Assembly (NCBI GenBank): GCA_019638475.1
Contig: JAHBTR010000001.1
Coordinates: 186,001-250,000 of the forward strand
Source: Chitinophagaceae bacterium
GTDB lineage: Bacteria; Bacteroidota; Bacteroidia; Chitinophagales; Chitinophagaceae
DNA length: 64,000 nt
Direction: 5' to 3'
Of this stretch, positions 43,857 to 52,378 are shown one piece after another; position 1 is the first letter of the stretch; every line of letters starts with the position of its first letter. The notes beneath the pieces are model-generated. The model was not told the origin of the DNA, searched no databases, and saw nothing but the letters and a program-made list of their open reading frames with translations. The translations under genes and the position numbers were made by a program.

Positions 43857-46800
43857 ATGAATTTTAAAAAAGCAAACAACATTACAGGCTGGCTAATATT
43901 TTTAATTGCCAGTTTTGTTTATATAACAACAGCAGAAGCAGGTGGCAGTTTATGGGATTGTGGAGAGTTTGTAAGCAGTTGTTTTAAATTACAAGTTCCA
44001 CATCCTCCAGGTGCACCTATGTTTGTACTATTAGGCAGATTTTTTATTGTTCTTTTTGGAGACAATCCTTTAACAGCAGCTAAAGCAGTAAACGTAATGA
44101 GTGCTTTGGCAAGCAGTTTTACTATTTTATTTTTATTCTGGACTATTACGCACTTTGCCAGAAGAATTGTACATACAGATACAAGTAAAGTATTAACAAG
44201 TACACAAATTTGGACAATAATGAGTGCAGGTGCTGTTGGTGCTTTGGCTTATACTTTTAGCGATAGCTTTTGGTATAGTGCTGTAGAAGGTGAAGTATAT
44301 GCTTTAAGTTCATTTTTTACTGCATTGGTATTTTGGGCTATTTTAAGATGGGAACATTCAGCAGACCAAAAAGGTGCAGATAAATGGATAGTGTTTATCT
44401 TTTTTATGATGGGACTTTCTATAGGTGTACACTTATTAAACTTATTAACTATTCCTGCTATAGTAATGGTTTATTACCTACGCAAAAGAGAAGAGTTTAA
44501 TTATACATTAATCAAAAAATATTTTAACATCCTTACTATTGCTGGAGGTTCATTAGCTTTTATAGGAGCATTAATTGTAGCAAATGGAGAAGCTGAAAGA
44601 GTACCCATGGACCCTACAGTAGCTGGTTTAATGTTATTTGGAACTATTATAGCTATTGTTATTTTAAGATTAATAGAAAAGTTTGGCAAAGAAAAAAAGG
44701 AATACTATGGTGGTATGTATATTTTCTTTTTATTAGGTTGTATTATAACTGGTGTAGTACAAGTAGGTGTTATTCAATACACAGTAAAAATAGCAGGCTC
44801 TTTTGATAGATATTTTGTAAATGGAATGGGATTACCTTTTTTTAGTGGTTTTACTTTCTTCTTTGTTTTATTAGCAGTATTAATTTGGTATGGTTTAAAA
44901 TTAGCAGCTAAAAAAGGTTGGTATTATTTAAAATTAAGTTTATGGTGTGTTACTTTTATGCTGATTGGTTACAGCACTTATGTAACTACTATGATAAGAA
45001 GTAATGCAGACCCTGCTATTGATATGTATAATGTGGATAATCCTATGAGTTTGGTAGGTTATTTAGGACGTGAACAATATGGCGATTTTCCTATTTTATA
45101 TGGACAAAAATTTACTGCAAGACCTTATGACTCTAAAGAAACAGGCTCTAAATACCAAAAAGGAAAAGACCAATATGTAGAAATAGGCAAAGACTTTAAA
45201 TATATTTATGCTGCTGAAGATAAAATGGTTTTTCCAAGAGTATGGGATGCCAGCAATGACCAATATCATGCAGACTATTATGCCAACTTTTTAGACATAG
45301 GCAAAATGAATGATGGCACTTATGAAAGAAGCCCTAACCAAATAGATAATATTAAATTCTTTATGGGGTATCAAATTAATTTCATGTATTTCAGGTATTT
45401 TATGTGGAATTTTTCTGGTAAACAAAATGATGTTCAAGGAACATCTTCAGGAAATATTAGAGATGGAAATTGGATAACTGGAATAAGTTTTATAGATAAT
45501 TTAATTTTAGGCGACCAAAGTAAAATGCCAGATAGTTTAAAAGAAAATAAAGCCAATAATAAACTGTATGCTTTACCATTTATTTTAGGCATTATTGGTT
45601 TAGTATATCACTTTAAAAGAAAAGGTGGCGATGGTTTTGTAAACTTTCTTTTATTCTTCTTTACAGGCTTAGCTATTGTTATATACCTTAATCAAGCAGG
45701 TAATCAGCCACGTGAACGTGATTATGCTTATGTAGGCAGTTTTTATGCTTTTGCTGTATGGATAGGTTTAGGAGTATTGCAAATAAAAGATTGGCTATCT
45801 AAAGTTGTCAATCAAAGAGTAGCTACTACATTAGCTACAGCCATTTGTTTATTAGCTGTACCTGTACTCATGGCTCAACAAGAATGGGATGACCATGATA
45901 GAAGCAATAAAACACTTGCAAGAGATTTAGCTAAAGATTATTTAGAAAGTTGTCCTCCCAATGCTATACTTTTTTCTTTTGGCGATAATGACACGTATCC
46001 CCTATGGTATGCTCAAGAAGTAGAAGGCATTAGAAGAGACATTCGTGTTATCAACTTTAGCTTACTTGGTATAGATTGGTACATTAATCAATTAAGGTAT
46101 AAAGTAAATGAAAGTGCCCCAATAGATGTAATTTGGAGTGCAGACCAAATAGAAGGTAGAAAAAGAGATTTTGTACCTTATAAAGCCAATCCTAAATTTC
46201 CTGATAATGCTTATTACGATTTATATGATGTATTAAAAAATTATGTAGGTAGCGATAATCCTTCTTTTATGGATAACTCAAGAGGCGAACCTTTAAACAG
46301 CTACCCTGTTAAAAAATTTGCTATTCCTGTAAACAAACAAGAAGTTTTAGCTAATGGCATTGTAAATGCTACAGATTCGGTATTAAAAGAATTAAGGTTT
46401 GACATAAACAAAGACAGATTATTGAAAAATGATTTAGCCGTATTAAATATTATAGCTGCTAATAATTGGAAACGTCCTATATGTTTTACAAGCAATAGTC
46501 CTTATCAAATAGGCTTAGGTTTTGAAAAATATTTACGCATGGATGGTTTATCTTACAGATTAGTACCAGTAGATAATGATGATGTAAATGCACCATTTGT
46601 AAATACCAATTGGGCTTATGATAAAATGATGACTGTATTTGCATCGGGAAATGCTAATAAAAAAGGTGTATATTTTGATGAAGAAAATAGAAGACACCTA
46701 AACTCTATCAGAGAAGCCTATACAGATTTAGCTTTTGATTTGATTGATAAAGATAGAAAAGAAGATGCTATAAAAATTTTACAGCATTGCGATACACTAA

Positions 46801-47228
46801 TGTTAGAAAGCAATTTTAGGTATGGGCAAGTAAGTCGTGGAAGTCAGCATAACAGAAATAGTTTACGTTTTTTACAAGCATGTTATGCTGCTGGTGATAA
46901 AACATTGGCTGAAAAAGTATTAAATAGTCTTAAAAAAGATTTAGAACAACAACAGGCATATTATGCAGGACTAAATAACAATAAAATGACTGTTGAAGAA
47001 TTTAAAAAACTGATGGAAGACTATATATTCCGTTATAATACAGCACGTACAAGACAAGACCAAATAATGGCAGACCAAATATTAGAAAGCCGATTTTCAA
47101 GTAATCAGCTAAAAATGATGTCTGATATACGTTTAACTTATATGATATATTCAGAAGTTTTAAATGTAGAAAAAGCAAATAGTGTAGCAGAAATGCCAAA
47201 AACTGTTTCTGACACATTGAGTAAATAA
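43857..47228 (+). CDS. DUF2723 multi-spanning membrane protein
   Basis: 1123 residues. The family signature is near the N-terminus: TTAEAGGSLWDCGEFVSSC, then KLQVPHPPGAPMFVLLGRFF, then about 12 to 14 membrane segments to about residue 680 and a large soluble C-terminal domain (from DDHDRSNKTLARDLAKDYLE, with SFGDNDTYPLWYAQEVEGIR). The N-terminal loop with acidic residues resembles GT-C glycosyltransferases, and the family has been linked to protein O-mannosyl-type glycosylation in Bacteroidota, so a lipid-carrier-dependent glycosyltransferase is likely but unproven. A strong terminator follows. Confidence 0.87.
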   Translation: MNFKKANNITGWLIFLIASFVYITTAEAGGSLWDCGEFVSSCFKLQVPHPPGAPMFVLLGRFFIVLFGDNPLTAAKAVNVMSALASSFTILFLFWTITHFARRIVHTDTSKVLTSTQIWTIMSAGAVGALAYTFSDSFWYSAVEGEVYALSSFFTALVFWAILRWEHSADQKGADKWIVFIFFMMGLSIGVHLLNLLTIPAIVMVYYLRKREEFNYTLIKKYFNILTIAGGSLAFIGALIVANGEAERVPMDPTVAGLMLFGTIIAIVILRLIEKFGKEKKEYYGGMYIFFLLGCIITGVVQVGVIQYTVKIAGSFDRYFVNGMGLPFFSGFTFFFVLLAVLIWYGLKLAAKKGWYYLKLSLWCVTFMLIGYSTYVTTMIRSNADPAIDMYNVDNPMSLVGYLGREQYGDFPILYGQKFTARPYDSKETGSKYQKGKDQYVEIGKDFKYIYAAEDKMVFPRVWDASNDQYHADYYANFLDIGKMNDGTYERSPNQIDNIKFFMGYQINFMYFRYFMWNFSGKQNDVQGTSSGNIRDGNWITGISFIDNLILGDQSKMPDSLKENKANNKLYALPFILGIIGLVYHFKRKGGDGFVNFLLFFFTGLAIVIYLNQAGNQPRERDYAYVGSFYAFAVWIGLGVLQIKDWLSKVVNQRVATTLATAICLLAVPVLMAQQEWDDHDRSNKTLARDLAKDYLESCPPNAILFSFGDNDTYPLWYAQEVEGIRRDIRVINFSLLGIDWYINQLRYKVNESAPIDVIWSADQIEGRKRDFVPYKANPKFPDNAYYDLYDVLKNYVGSDNPSFMDNSRGEPLNSYPVKKFAIPVNKQEVLANGIVNATDSVLKELRFDINKDRLLKNDLAVLNIIAANNWKRPICFTSNSPYQIGLGFEKYLRMDGLSYRLVPVDNDDVNAPFVNTNWAYDKMMTVFASGNANKKGVYFDEENRRHLNSIREAYTDLAFDLIDKDRKEDAIKILQHCDTLMLESNFRYGQVSRGSQHNRNSLRFLQACYAAGDKTLAEKVLNSLKKDLEQQQAYYAGLNNNKMTVEEFKKLMEDYIFRYNTARTRQDQIMADQILESRFSSNQLKMMSDIRLTYMIYSEVLNVEKANSVAEMPKTVSDTLSK

Positions 47229-47246
47229 ACCTATTGTATTTTCATT

Positions 47247-47288
47247 AAAAGCATATAGTTGATAGCTTGTAAACTATATGCTTTTTTG
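47247..47288 (+). terminator. Rho-independent terminator of the DUF2723 gene
   Basis: AAAAGCATATAGTT pairs perfectly with AACTATATGCTTTT (14 bp) around an 11-nt loop and runs into T residues. Confidence 0.85.
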
Positions 47289-47371
47289 TTATAATACCCA
47301 AAATACATTTTCAACAAATCAAATGCTTTTTAAATTTTTTAAAAAGCGTTGGCAACTATTATTTGCATCCT

Positions 47372-47379
47372 TATCTTTG
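47372..47379 (+). promoter_or_regulatory. Putative -7 motif of the 52-aa membrane peptide gene
   Basis: TATCTTTG fits TAnnTTTG, 17 nt before the ATG at 47397. Confidence 0.42.
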
Positions 47380-47396
47380 TCAAAATTTAACTGAAT

Positions 47397-47555
47397 ATGG
47401 AAAAAGCAAAATCTAAAACCAAGTACTATTTATTATTCATTTTTTGGTTGGCTATTATCATCTTTATGTTGGCAACCCCTGATTTTAGACAATGGTTTTG
47501 GTTAGCATTGCCAGGCACTTGCACATATTTAGCTTATAGTTTAGATTTAATTTAA
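47397..47555 (+). CDS. 52-residue putative membrane peptide
   Basis: MEKAKSKTKYYLLFIFWLAI begins a positively charged N-terminus followed by a hydrophobic helix to about residue 27, then TPDFRQWFWLALPGTCTYLA and a second hydrophobic stretch ending LDLI. It has its own -7 motif 17 nt upstream and lies between two terminator hairpins (47247-47288 and 47616-47648), making it a self-contained transcription unit. No family is recognised; the promoter and codon pattern are the main support that it is real. Confidence 0.55.
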   Translation: MEKAKSKTKYYLLFIFWLAIIIFMLATPDFRQWFWLALPGTCTYLAYSLDLI

Positions 47556-47615
47556 ACTACTTATTGGCTAAAGCTAAATAGTAAAAACTATTTTTAAAAA
47601 TATTTTCAACCTTTG

Positions 47616-47648
47616 AAAAGCATTCTTATTATAATGAGTGCTTTTTTT
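47616..47648 (+). terminator. Rho-independent terminator after the 52-aa gene
   Basis: AAAAGCATTC pairs with GAGTGCTTTT (one G-T pair), with further A-T pairs toward the loop, and continues into TTTTTTT. Confidence 0.75.
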
Positions 47649-47662
47649 AATGTATGTACTGT

Positions 47663-48013
47663 ATGAGCAAAAAAAATAAAGTAAGTAAAAATGGATTTGT
47701 GTATAGTACCAATCCTGATTTTCAATTTGAACAAGAAGAAACAGAAAATATTGAAACATTGCCAAATCAACAGCAAAAGTTAAGAATATGGTTAGATACT
47801 AAACAACGTGCAGGAAAAACAGTAACACTCATTTCAGGGTTTATAGGCAGTGAAAATGATATAGAAAAATTGACCAAACAATTAAAAAACTTTTGTGGCA
47901 CTGGTGGTAGTACAAAGAATAATGAAATGATTATTCAAGGAGACCAAAGAGAAAAAATACTACAATGGTTATTGAAAAATGGTTATAGCAATACCAAAAA
48001 GGCAGGTGGTTAA
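47663..48013 (+). CDS. SUI1/eIF1-like translation factor (YciH family)
   Basis: 116 residues from the ATG at 47663 (MSKKNKVSK); an ATG at 47654 adds only MYC and overlaps the upstream hairpin trailer. The C-terminal SUI1 domain has QQKLRIWLDTKQRAGKTVTLISGF, DIEKLTKQLKNFCGTGGSTKN and EMIIQGDQREKILQWLLKNG, matching YciH/eIF1. Bacterial YciH influences start-codon selection fidelity. Convergent with exbD, 10 nt away. Confidence 0.92.
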   Translation: MSKKNKVSKNGFVYSTNPDFQFEQEETENIETLPNQQQKLRIWLDTKQRAGKTVTLISGFIGSENDIEKLTKQLKNFCGTGGSTKNNEMIIQGDQREKILQWLLKNGYSNTKKAGG

Positions 48014-48023
48014 TGCCTAAAAA

Positions 48024-48425
48024 TTAGTCTTTTACATTAGCCACAATTTTAGCACCAGCTTTTTTAGCAGCACTCATTACTTTAAAGAAACCTCCTGTAT
48101 AAGAAATGGTATCTGCATTAATAACTACAGATGGTGTGTCTATAAATGCTTTTACTTTATCAACTTCTACTTGTATTACAGAGTCTAAAGCAAATTCTGG
48201 CACTTCTGATTGTCCTAAAAAAATTTTGTTTTCTTTATCAATACTAACTACAATATTTTGTTTTGCTTTGGTATCACTTTTTCCTTTAGGGTTATTGACC
48301 TTTACTACATTAGGATTGGCTAAAGTAGATACTATTAAGAAAAATAGTAACAGAATAAACAATATGTCATTCAATGCACTGGTGTGCACTTCAGGCTTTT
48401 CTCTTAATCTTTTTCTTATATTCAT
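48024..48425 (-). CDS. exbD: Biopolymer transport protein ExbD/TolR
   Basis: 133 residues with a short cytoplasmic N-terminus, one TM helix carrying the proton-path aspartate (SALNDILFILLLFFLIVSTL) and a periplasmic domain (NPKGKSDTKAKQNIVVSIDK, PSVVINADTISYTGGFFKV). It pairs with the ExbB homologue 129 nt upstream to use the proton-motive force for TonB- or Tol-type energisation. No tonB lies beside it. Confidence 0.9.
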   Translation of the reverse strand: MNIRKRLREKPEVHTSALNDILFILLLFFLIVSTLANPNVVKVNNPKGKSDTKAKQNIVVSIDKENKIFLGQSEVPEFALDSVIQVEVDKVKAFIDTPSVVINADTISYTGGFFKVMSAAKKAGAKIVANVKD

Positions 48426-48554
48426 GCCTAATGTTTAAAGTTATAAGTTTAACGTTGATGAACAGAGAACAGAATGTACAAGTGTGCGACGCAACGAAAG
48501 CTACATTTTTATGCTATTGTTTGTTACAAAAAATGTATCATTCAACATTCATCA

Positions 48555-49244
48555 TTATTTAGTTGGTTCTTGCAATACATCTACAAATTCTGAACTTGCT
48601 GCTTCCATTTTATAAACAGTTTTATCTATCTGCGTACTCAAAAAGCTGTAAGCCAAATAAGCTATCAACCCTATTATTAAACCTGCTGCACTTGTTACCA
48701 TTTTTACATAAATACCACCAGCAATAGTATTTAATTCAAAGCCACTATTATTAATATTATAGAACAACTGTATCATACCTACAATAGTGCCCAAAAATCC
48801 AAACATAGGTGCTATACCTGCTATAAGAGAAAGTATAGAAATGTTTCTTTCCATTTTATAAACTTCTAATTTTCCTACGTTTTCCATACTTTTTTCAATG
48901 GCATCAATTGGTTTTCCTATTCGTTGCAATCCTTTGTCTATCATTTTTGCAGCAGGATTGGCTGTGTTTTTTGCCAAATTACGAGCAGCTGAAATATTGC
49001 CAGTTACAATATTATCTCTAATAATGCTCATAAAATTGTCTTCTATTTTTCCAGCCTTTCTAATAGCTAAAAATCTTTCAGTAAAAACAAATATGGTAAC
49101 TATAAACAAAACGTATAAAGGATACATAATCCAACCACCTTTGTTTAATAAATCTATCATAGATATTTTTTCTGCTGCATTCACTCCATTTTGTAATGTA
49201 TGAGCAGTGTCTGTAGCAATTTGCAGTAAATAAAACATTTGCAT
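48555..49244 (-). CDS. exbB: MotA/TolQ/ExbB proton channel family protein
   Basis: 229 residues with three membrane segments: about 39-59 (GGWIMYPLYVLFIVTIFVF), 140-165 (ISILSLIAGIAPMFGFLGTIVGM) and 180-205 (YVKMVTSAAGLIIGLIAYLAY). The central region PMFGFLGTIVGMIQLF is the channel signature. Together with exbD it should form the ExbB5-ExbD2 motor for outer-membrane transport or gliding-related functions. The spacer to exbD is unusual for its short GC-rich patch. Confidence 0.92.
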   Translation of the reverse strand: MQMFYLLQIATDTAHTLQNGVNAAEKISMIDLLNKGGWIMYPLYVLFIVTIFVFTERFLAIRKAGKIEDNFMSIIRDNIVTGNISAARNLAKNTANPAAKMIDKGLQRIGKPIDAIEKSMENVGKLEVYKMERNISILSLIAGIAPMFGFLGTIVGMIQLFYNINNSGFELNTIAGGIYVKMVTSAAGLIIGLIAYLAYSFLSTQIDKTVYKMEAASSEFVDVLQEPTK

Positions 49245-49407
49245 AATTTTTTAGAGTAAGCTAAAGTAAGTAGCTATACAAATGAACGAAAGCAATGTGA
49301 ATAAAAATACACACTTCTTACATTTTAAGATAGCTTTTGCACATTTATGAAAAAGAGTAGAAACAATAAAGGCTACTGATATCTTCTTTTATCATCTGCT
49401 ACATTAC

Positions 49408-49428
49408 GCTTTATAAAGTTTATAAAGC
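49408..49428. repeat. Palindrome downstream of superoxide dismutase
   Basis: GCTTTATAA and TTATAAAGC form a 9-bp perfect stem with a 3-nt AGT loop, between the sod stop codon and exbB. On the minus strand it could end the sod transcript, though there is no T tract. Confidence 0.6.
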
Positions 49429-49491
49429 ATGTATAGTGTAGAATAAAAAGGTATCAATAGCCTATGTATTTTGTATAAACTAATTCTTTGT

Positions 49492-50097
49492 TCAGATAGC
49501 AGCACTATATCTTTCTGCTACTTTATTCCAGTTTACTACATTCCAAATGGCAGCTAAATAATCTGCACGTTTATTTTGATATTTTAAATAGTAAGCATGT
49601 TCCCAAACATCTACACCAAAAATGGGTGTTCCTTTTGTGTCAGCAATATCCATTAAAGGATTATCTTGATTAGATGTTGATGACACTTCTAACTTTCCAT
49701 CTTTTACTATAAGCCAAGCCCAACCACTACCAAAACGTGTAGCACCTGCTGCTGCAAACTTTGTTTTAAAATCATCAAAATTTCCAAAAGCAGCATTTAT
49801 TGCATCTGCTAATTTACCAGAAGGTGCACCACCTGAATTTGGTGCTAAACTTTCCCAAAAAAATGAGTGATTCCAATGACCACCACCATTATTGCGAACT
49901 GCTGGAGAAATACTTCCTGCTGCTGCAACTAATTGTTCTAAAGATTTATTTTCATGCTCTGTACCTGCTATGGCTTTATTCAAATTATCAACATAAGCCT
50001 GATGATGTTTTCCATGATGTATTTGCATGGTCAATGTATCAATATGTGGTTCTAATGCATCATAAGCATAAGGTAAAGGAGCTAATGTAAATGACAT
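49492..50097 (-). CDS. Superoxide dismutase [Fe/Mn]
   Basis: 201 residues, normal for Fe/Mn-SOD. Starts [20 protein letters not shown] with [50 protein letters not shown] and [19 protein letters not shown], containing the three metal histidines and one aspartate. Cytoplasmic, dismutates superoxide. Metal choice (Fe, Mn or either) cannot be decided safely by eye. A -7 motif lies 42 nt upstream. Confidence 0.95.
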   Translation of the reverse strand: MSFTLAPLPYAYDALEPHIDTLTMQIHHGKHHQAYVDNLNKAIAGTEHENKSLEQLVAAAGSISPAVRNNGGGHWNHSFFWESLAPNSGGAPSGKLADAINAAFGNFDDFKTKFAAAGATRFGSGWAWLIVKDGKLEVSSTSNQDNPLMDIADTKGTPIFGVDVWEHAYYLKYQNKRADYLAAIWNVVNWNKVAERYSAAI

Positions 50098-50138
50098 AAT
50101 ATTTAATTTTAAAAATGAATAATTATAATAATGAAAGA

Positions 50139-50146
50139 CAAATTTA
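50139..50146 (-). promoter_or_regulatory. Putative -7 motif of the superoxide dismutase gene
   Basis: Minus-strand TAAATTTG fits TAnnTTTG, 42 nt upstream of the ATG at 50097. Confidence 0.38.
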
Positions 50147-50292
50147 ATTAATAGCAGCTAAAAGCAAGATGAAAATGCACAAATTGTTTCTCAAGTCGTA
50201 AAGCATAAAAATAATTTAATATTTCTTTAAGACAAGTATTCTGCTTTAGTAAGATGATTTCTAATATCTTAGTTTTTCTTATACATCAACCA

Positions 50293-51156
50293 ATGCTTAA
50301 AAAACTTTCTTCTGAAATAACGACAGCAACATTTATATTAATAATAAGTGTTAGCCATTCATCTTGCAATAGCAATGAAGTGCATAAAAATAGTATCTTT
50401 GAAGATACATCTGCAAAGCCAATTAAACAACCTGTAGTTCAAGTAGATGCTGATATGGCAAAATTTGCAAGAAAACCTTTTGTGTACGATTCTACTAAAA
50501 CATATATATACTTAACTTTTGATGATGGACCTGATAATGGTACAAGAGAATGTTTTAATATATGTAAGAAAGAAGGAATAAAATCTACCTTTTTTATGAT
50601 AGGTAGAAATGTAGAAGGTAAAAGAAATAAACAATTAGCCACAGACATAAGAAATGATTATCCTCAAACTTTAATTGCCAATCATAGCTATACACATACT
50701 AATGAAAGGTATGAATATTTTTATACTCATCCAGATATGGCAGAAAAAGATTTTTATAAAGCACAAGATAGTTTGAATGTGCCTTATAAAATAATAAGGC
50801 TACCAGGCAATAATGCTTGGATTAGTCAAAAAGGTATTAAAGCCCATAAATTAGTAAAAGCTGTTTGCAATAAATTAGATAGTGCTGGTTATAATGTAAT
50901 AGGTTGGGATGTAGAATGGCGATTTGTACGTGGCTCATCTTATCCTGTTCAAACTCCTACACAATTTGCAGCAGAAGTAAATTATGCAGCCAAAGGTCAT
51001 AGCTACACACCCAAACATATAATGATACTAACGCATGACAGAATGTTTAGAACGCCTAATTATGCTGATTCTTTAACAAAGTTCATTCGTATTATTAAAC
51101 AAAACCCCAATTATGTTTTTGAAACAGTAGATAACTATCCTAATCTCACATTTTAA
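50293..51156 (+). CDS. Polysaccharide deacetylase family lipoprotein
   Basis: 287 residues from the ATG at 50293, which gives the lipoprotein signal MLKKLSSEITTATFILIISV with SHSSC; an ATG at 50254 adds 13 residues and cannot be ruled out. The NodB homology domain has YLTFDDGPDNGTRECFNICK, STFFMIGRNVEGK, the second motif NHSYTHTNERYEYF (HxxxH) and RLPGNNAWIS. The domain ends near ILTHDRMFRTPNYADSLTKF. Probably de-N-acetylates a cell-envelope polysaccharide or peptidoglycan. Confidence 0.85.
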   Translation: MLKKLSSEITTATFILIISVSHSSCNSNEVHKNSIFEDTSAKPIKQPVVQVDADMAKFARKPFVYDSTKTYIYLTFDDGPDNGTRECFNICKKEGIKSTFFMIGRNVEGKRNKQLATDIRNDYPQTLIANHSYTHTNERYEYFYTHPDMAEKDFYKAQDSLNVPYKIIRLPGNNAWISQKGIKAHKLVKAVCNKLDSAGYNVIGWDVEWRFVRGSSYPVQTPTQFAAEVNYAAKGHSYTPKHIMILTHDRMFRTPNYADSLTKFIRIIKQNPNYVFETVDNYPNLTF

Positions 51157-51225
51157 CTACCCTACTCTTCTACTCCATTTCATATTTTAACATTTCCGAA
51201 AGATTTCGTAAATAAAAAATCCCTT

Positions 51226-51233
51226 TACCTTTG
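51226..51233 (+). promoter_or_regulatory. Putative -7 motif of the double-PDZ gene
   Basis: TACCTTTG fits TAnnTTTG, 40 nt before the ATG at 51274. Confidence 0.4.
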
Positions 51234-51273
51234 AACTACTAAAAATTTCGTACATTAAAAAAAATGAAGTATT

Positions 51274-52149
51274 ATGAAAAAGAAAATTTTCTCCCTTGCA
51301 TTGCTAAGTTGCCTTACAATCTTAACTGTACAAGCCCAAAAAGAAGACAATAAAACAGAAGAAAAAGGAAAAAAAACTGAAAAGATTGTAGTAGAAGTTA
51401 ATGGAAACTCAATAAAAGTAAATGGCAAACCAATTACAGAATTTGATGATGGCATATTACAAATTATACAAGGCGACTCTATAGTATATAACAGAAAAAA
51501 GGGATACAAAATATTTAATAACAAAAATAAAGCTCTATTAGGTGTTTATACAGAAAGTGTAGAAGAAGGAGCAAAAATTACAGAAGTATCTAAAAAAAGT
51601 GCTGCTGAAAAAGCAGGATTAAAAACAGATGATATTATTACTAAAATAGATGATGAAAAAGTTACAGAAACCAATTCTCTTTCAACCATTATTAGTAAAC
51701 ATAAAGTAGGAGATAAAGTTATGATAACCTATATAAGAAGTGGTAAAACAGCTACCACACAAGCAATGCTTGAGAAAAACAATACCCCTGTAACATCTGT
51801 TTGGAGGCAATATTTTGAAGAAGGCTTTGAAGCTCCCGAAGGAAATTTCTTTTTCAATACATATCCACGCAGACCAAAAATTGGCATACAAATTCAAGAT
51901 GTAGAAGAAGGCAATGGTGTAAAAATATTAGAAATAGAGGCAGAAACTCCAGCAGCAAAAGCTGGGTTGAAAGTAGATGATATTATTACAGAAATAGAAG
52001 GAAGTGAATTAAAAGGAGTAGATGATTTAAGAATTAGACTAAAAGATTTTAAAGAAGGCGACTCTTTTAAAGTAAAATATAAAAGAGGTAATAAAACTTA
52101 TAATACAGATATAAAATTGCCTAAAAAATTAAAGAAAGCTACTCTTTAG
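51274..52149 (+). CDS. Secreted protein with two PDZ domains
   Basis: 291 residues. A signal peptide (MKKKIFSLALLSCLTILTVQA) is followed by a lysine/glutamate-rich linker and two PDZ domains: about 85-170 (LLGVYTESVEEGAKITEVSK, AAEKAGLKTDDIITKIDDEKV) and about 205-288 (IGIQIQDVEEGNGVKILEIE, AAKAGLKVDDIITEIEGSEL). The trypsin-like or S41 protease domain usually joined to such PDZ pairs is absent. It may act as an adaptor or as a peptide-binding regulator of a separate protease. Located just upstream of tRNA-Met. Confidence 0.82.
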   Translation: MKKKIFSLALLSCLTILTVQAQKEDNKTEEKGKKTEKIVVEVNGNSIKVNGKPITEFDDGILQIIQGDSIVYNRKKGYKIFNNKNKALLGVYTESVEEGAKITEVSKKSAAEKAGLKTDDIITKIDDEKVTETNSLSTIISKHKVGDKVMITYIRSGKTATTQAMLEKNNTPVTSVWRQYFEEGFEAPEGNFFFNTYPRRPKIGIQIQDVEEGNGVKILEIEAETPAAKAGLKVDDIITEIEGSELKGVDDLRIRLKDFKEGDSFKVKYKRGNKTYNTDIKLPKKLKKATL

Positions 52150-52170
52150 TTATCAAATTTAATTTCCCCC

Positions 52171-52178
52171 TATATTTG
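52171..52178 (+). promoter_or_regulatory. Putative -7 motif of tRNA-Met
   Basis: TATATTTG fits TAnnTTTG, 37 nt before the mature tRNA 5' end. Confidence 0.45.
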
Positions 52179-52215
52179 CACCCCAATTTAATAGTTAATA
52201 ATTGGTAGCAATTAA

Positions 52216-52292
52216 GGTGGGATAGCTCAGTTGGTTAGAGCATCGGATTCATAACCCGAAGGTCGGCAGTTCAAATCTGCTTCCCACTACCA
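52216..52292 (+). tRNA. tRNA-Met (anticodon CAT)
   Basis: 77 nt including an encoded CCA. The acceptor stem GGTGGGA pairs with TCCCACT (G-T at the first pair); the D arm is GCTC-AGTTGGTTA-GAGC; the anticodon loop is TTCATAA on stem TCGGA/CCCGA, with an A-C mismatch at 31:39; the T arm is GGCAG-TTCAAAT-CTGCT. It lacks the GGG/CCC anticodon-stem pairs of initiator tRNA, so it is probably elongator tRNA-Met. tRNA-Ile2 (lysidine-modified CAT) is a possible alternative. A terminator hairpin lies 15 nt downstream. Confidence 0.9.
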
Positions 52293-52306
52293 AAAGCAAA
52301 AAATAT

Positions 52307-52338
52307 AAGCCTCATAACATATTAGTTATGGGGCTTTT
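52307..52338. terminator. Terminator between tRNA-Met and ubiA
   Basis: AAGCCTCATAAC pairs with GTTATGGGGCTT (one G-T pair) around a 6-nt loop, followed by T residues on the plus strand. It may also serve the convergent ubiA gene. Confidence 0.8.
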
Positions 52339-52378
52339 TACTGTTTATAAAATCCTTATATAAAACAGAAGAAACTCA

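Noticed and set aside
49800..50090. 96-residue plus-strand frame opposite superoxide dismutase
   Set aside because: Histidine/tyrosine-rich complement of a highly conserved gene; no independent evidence.
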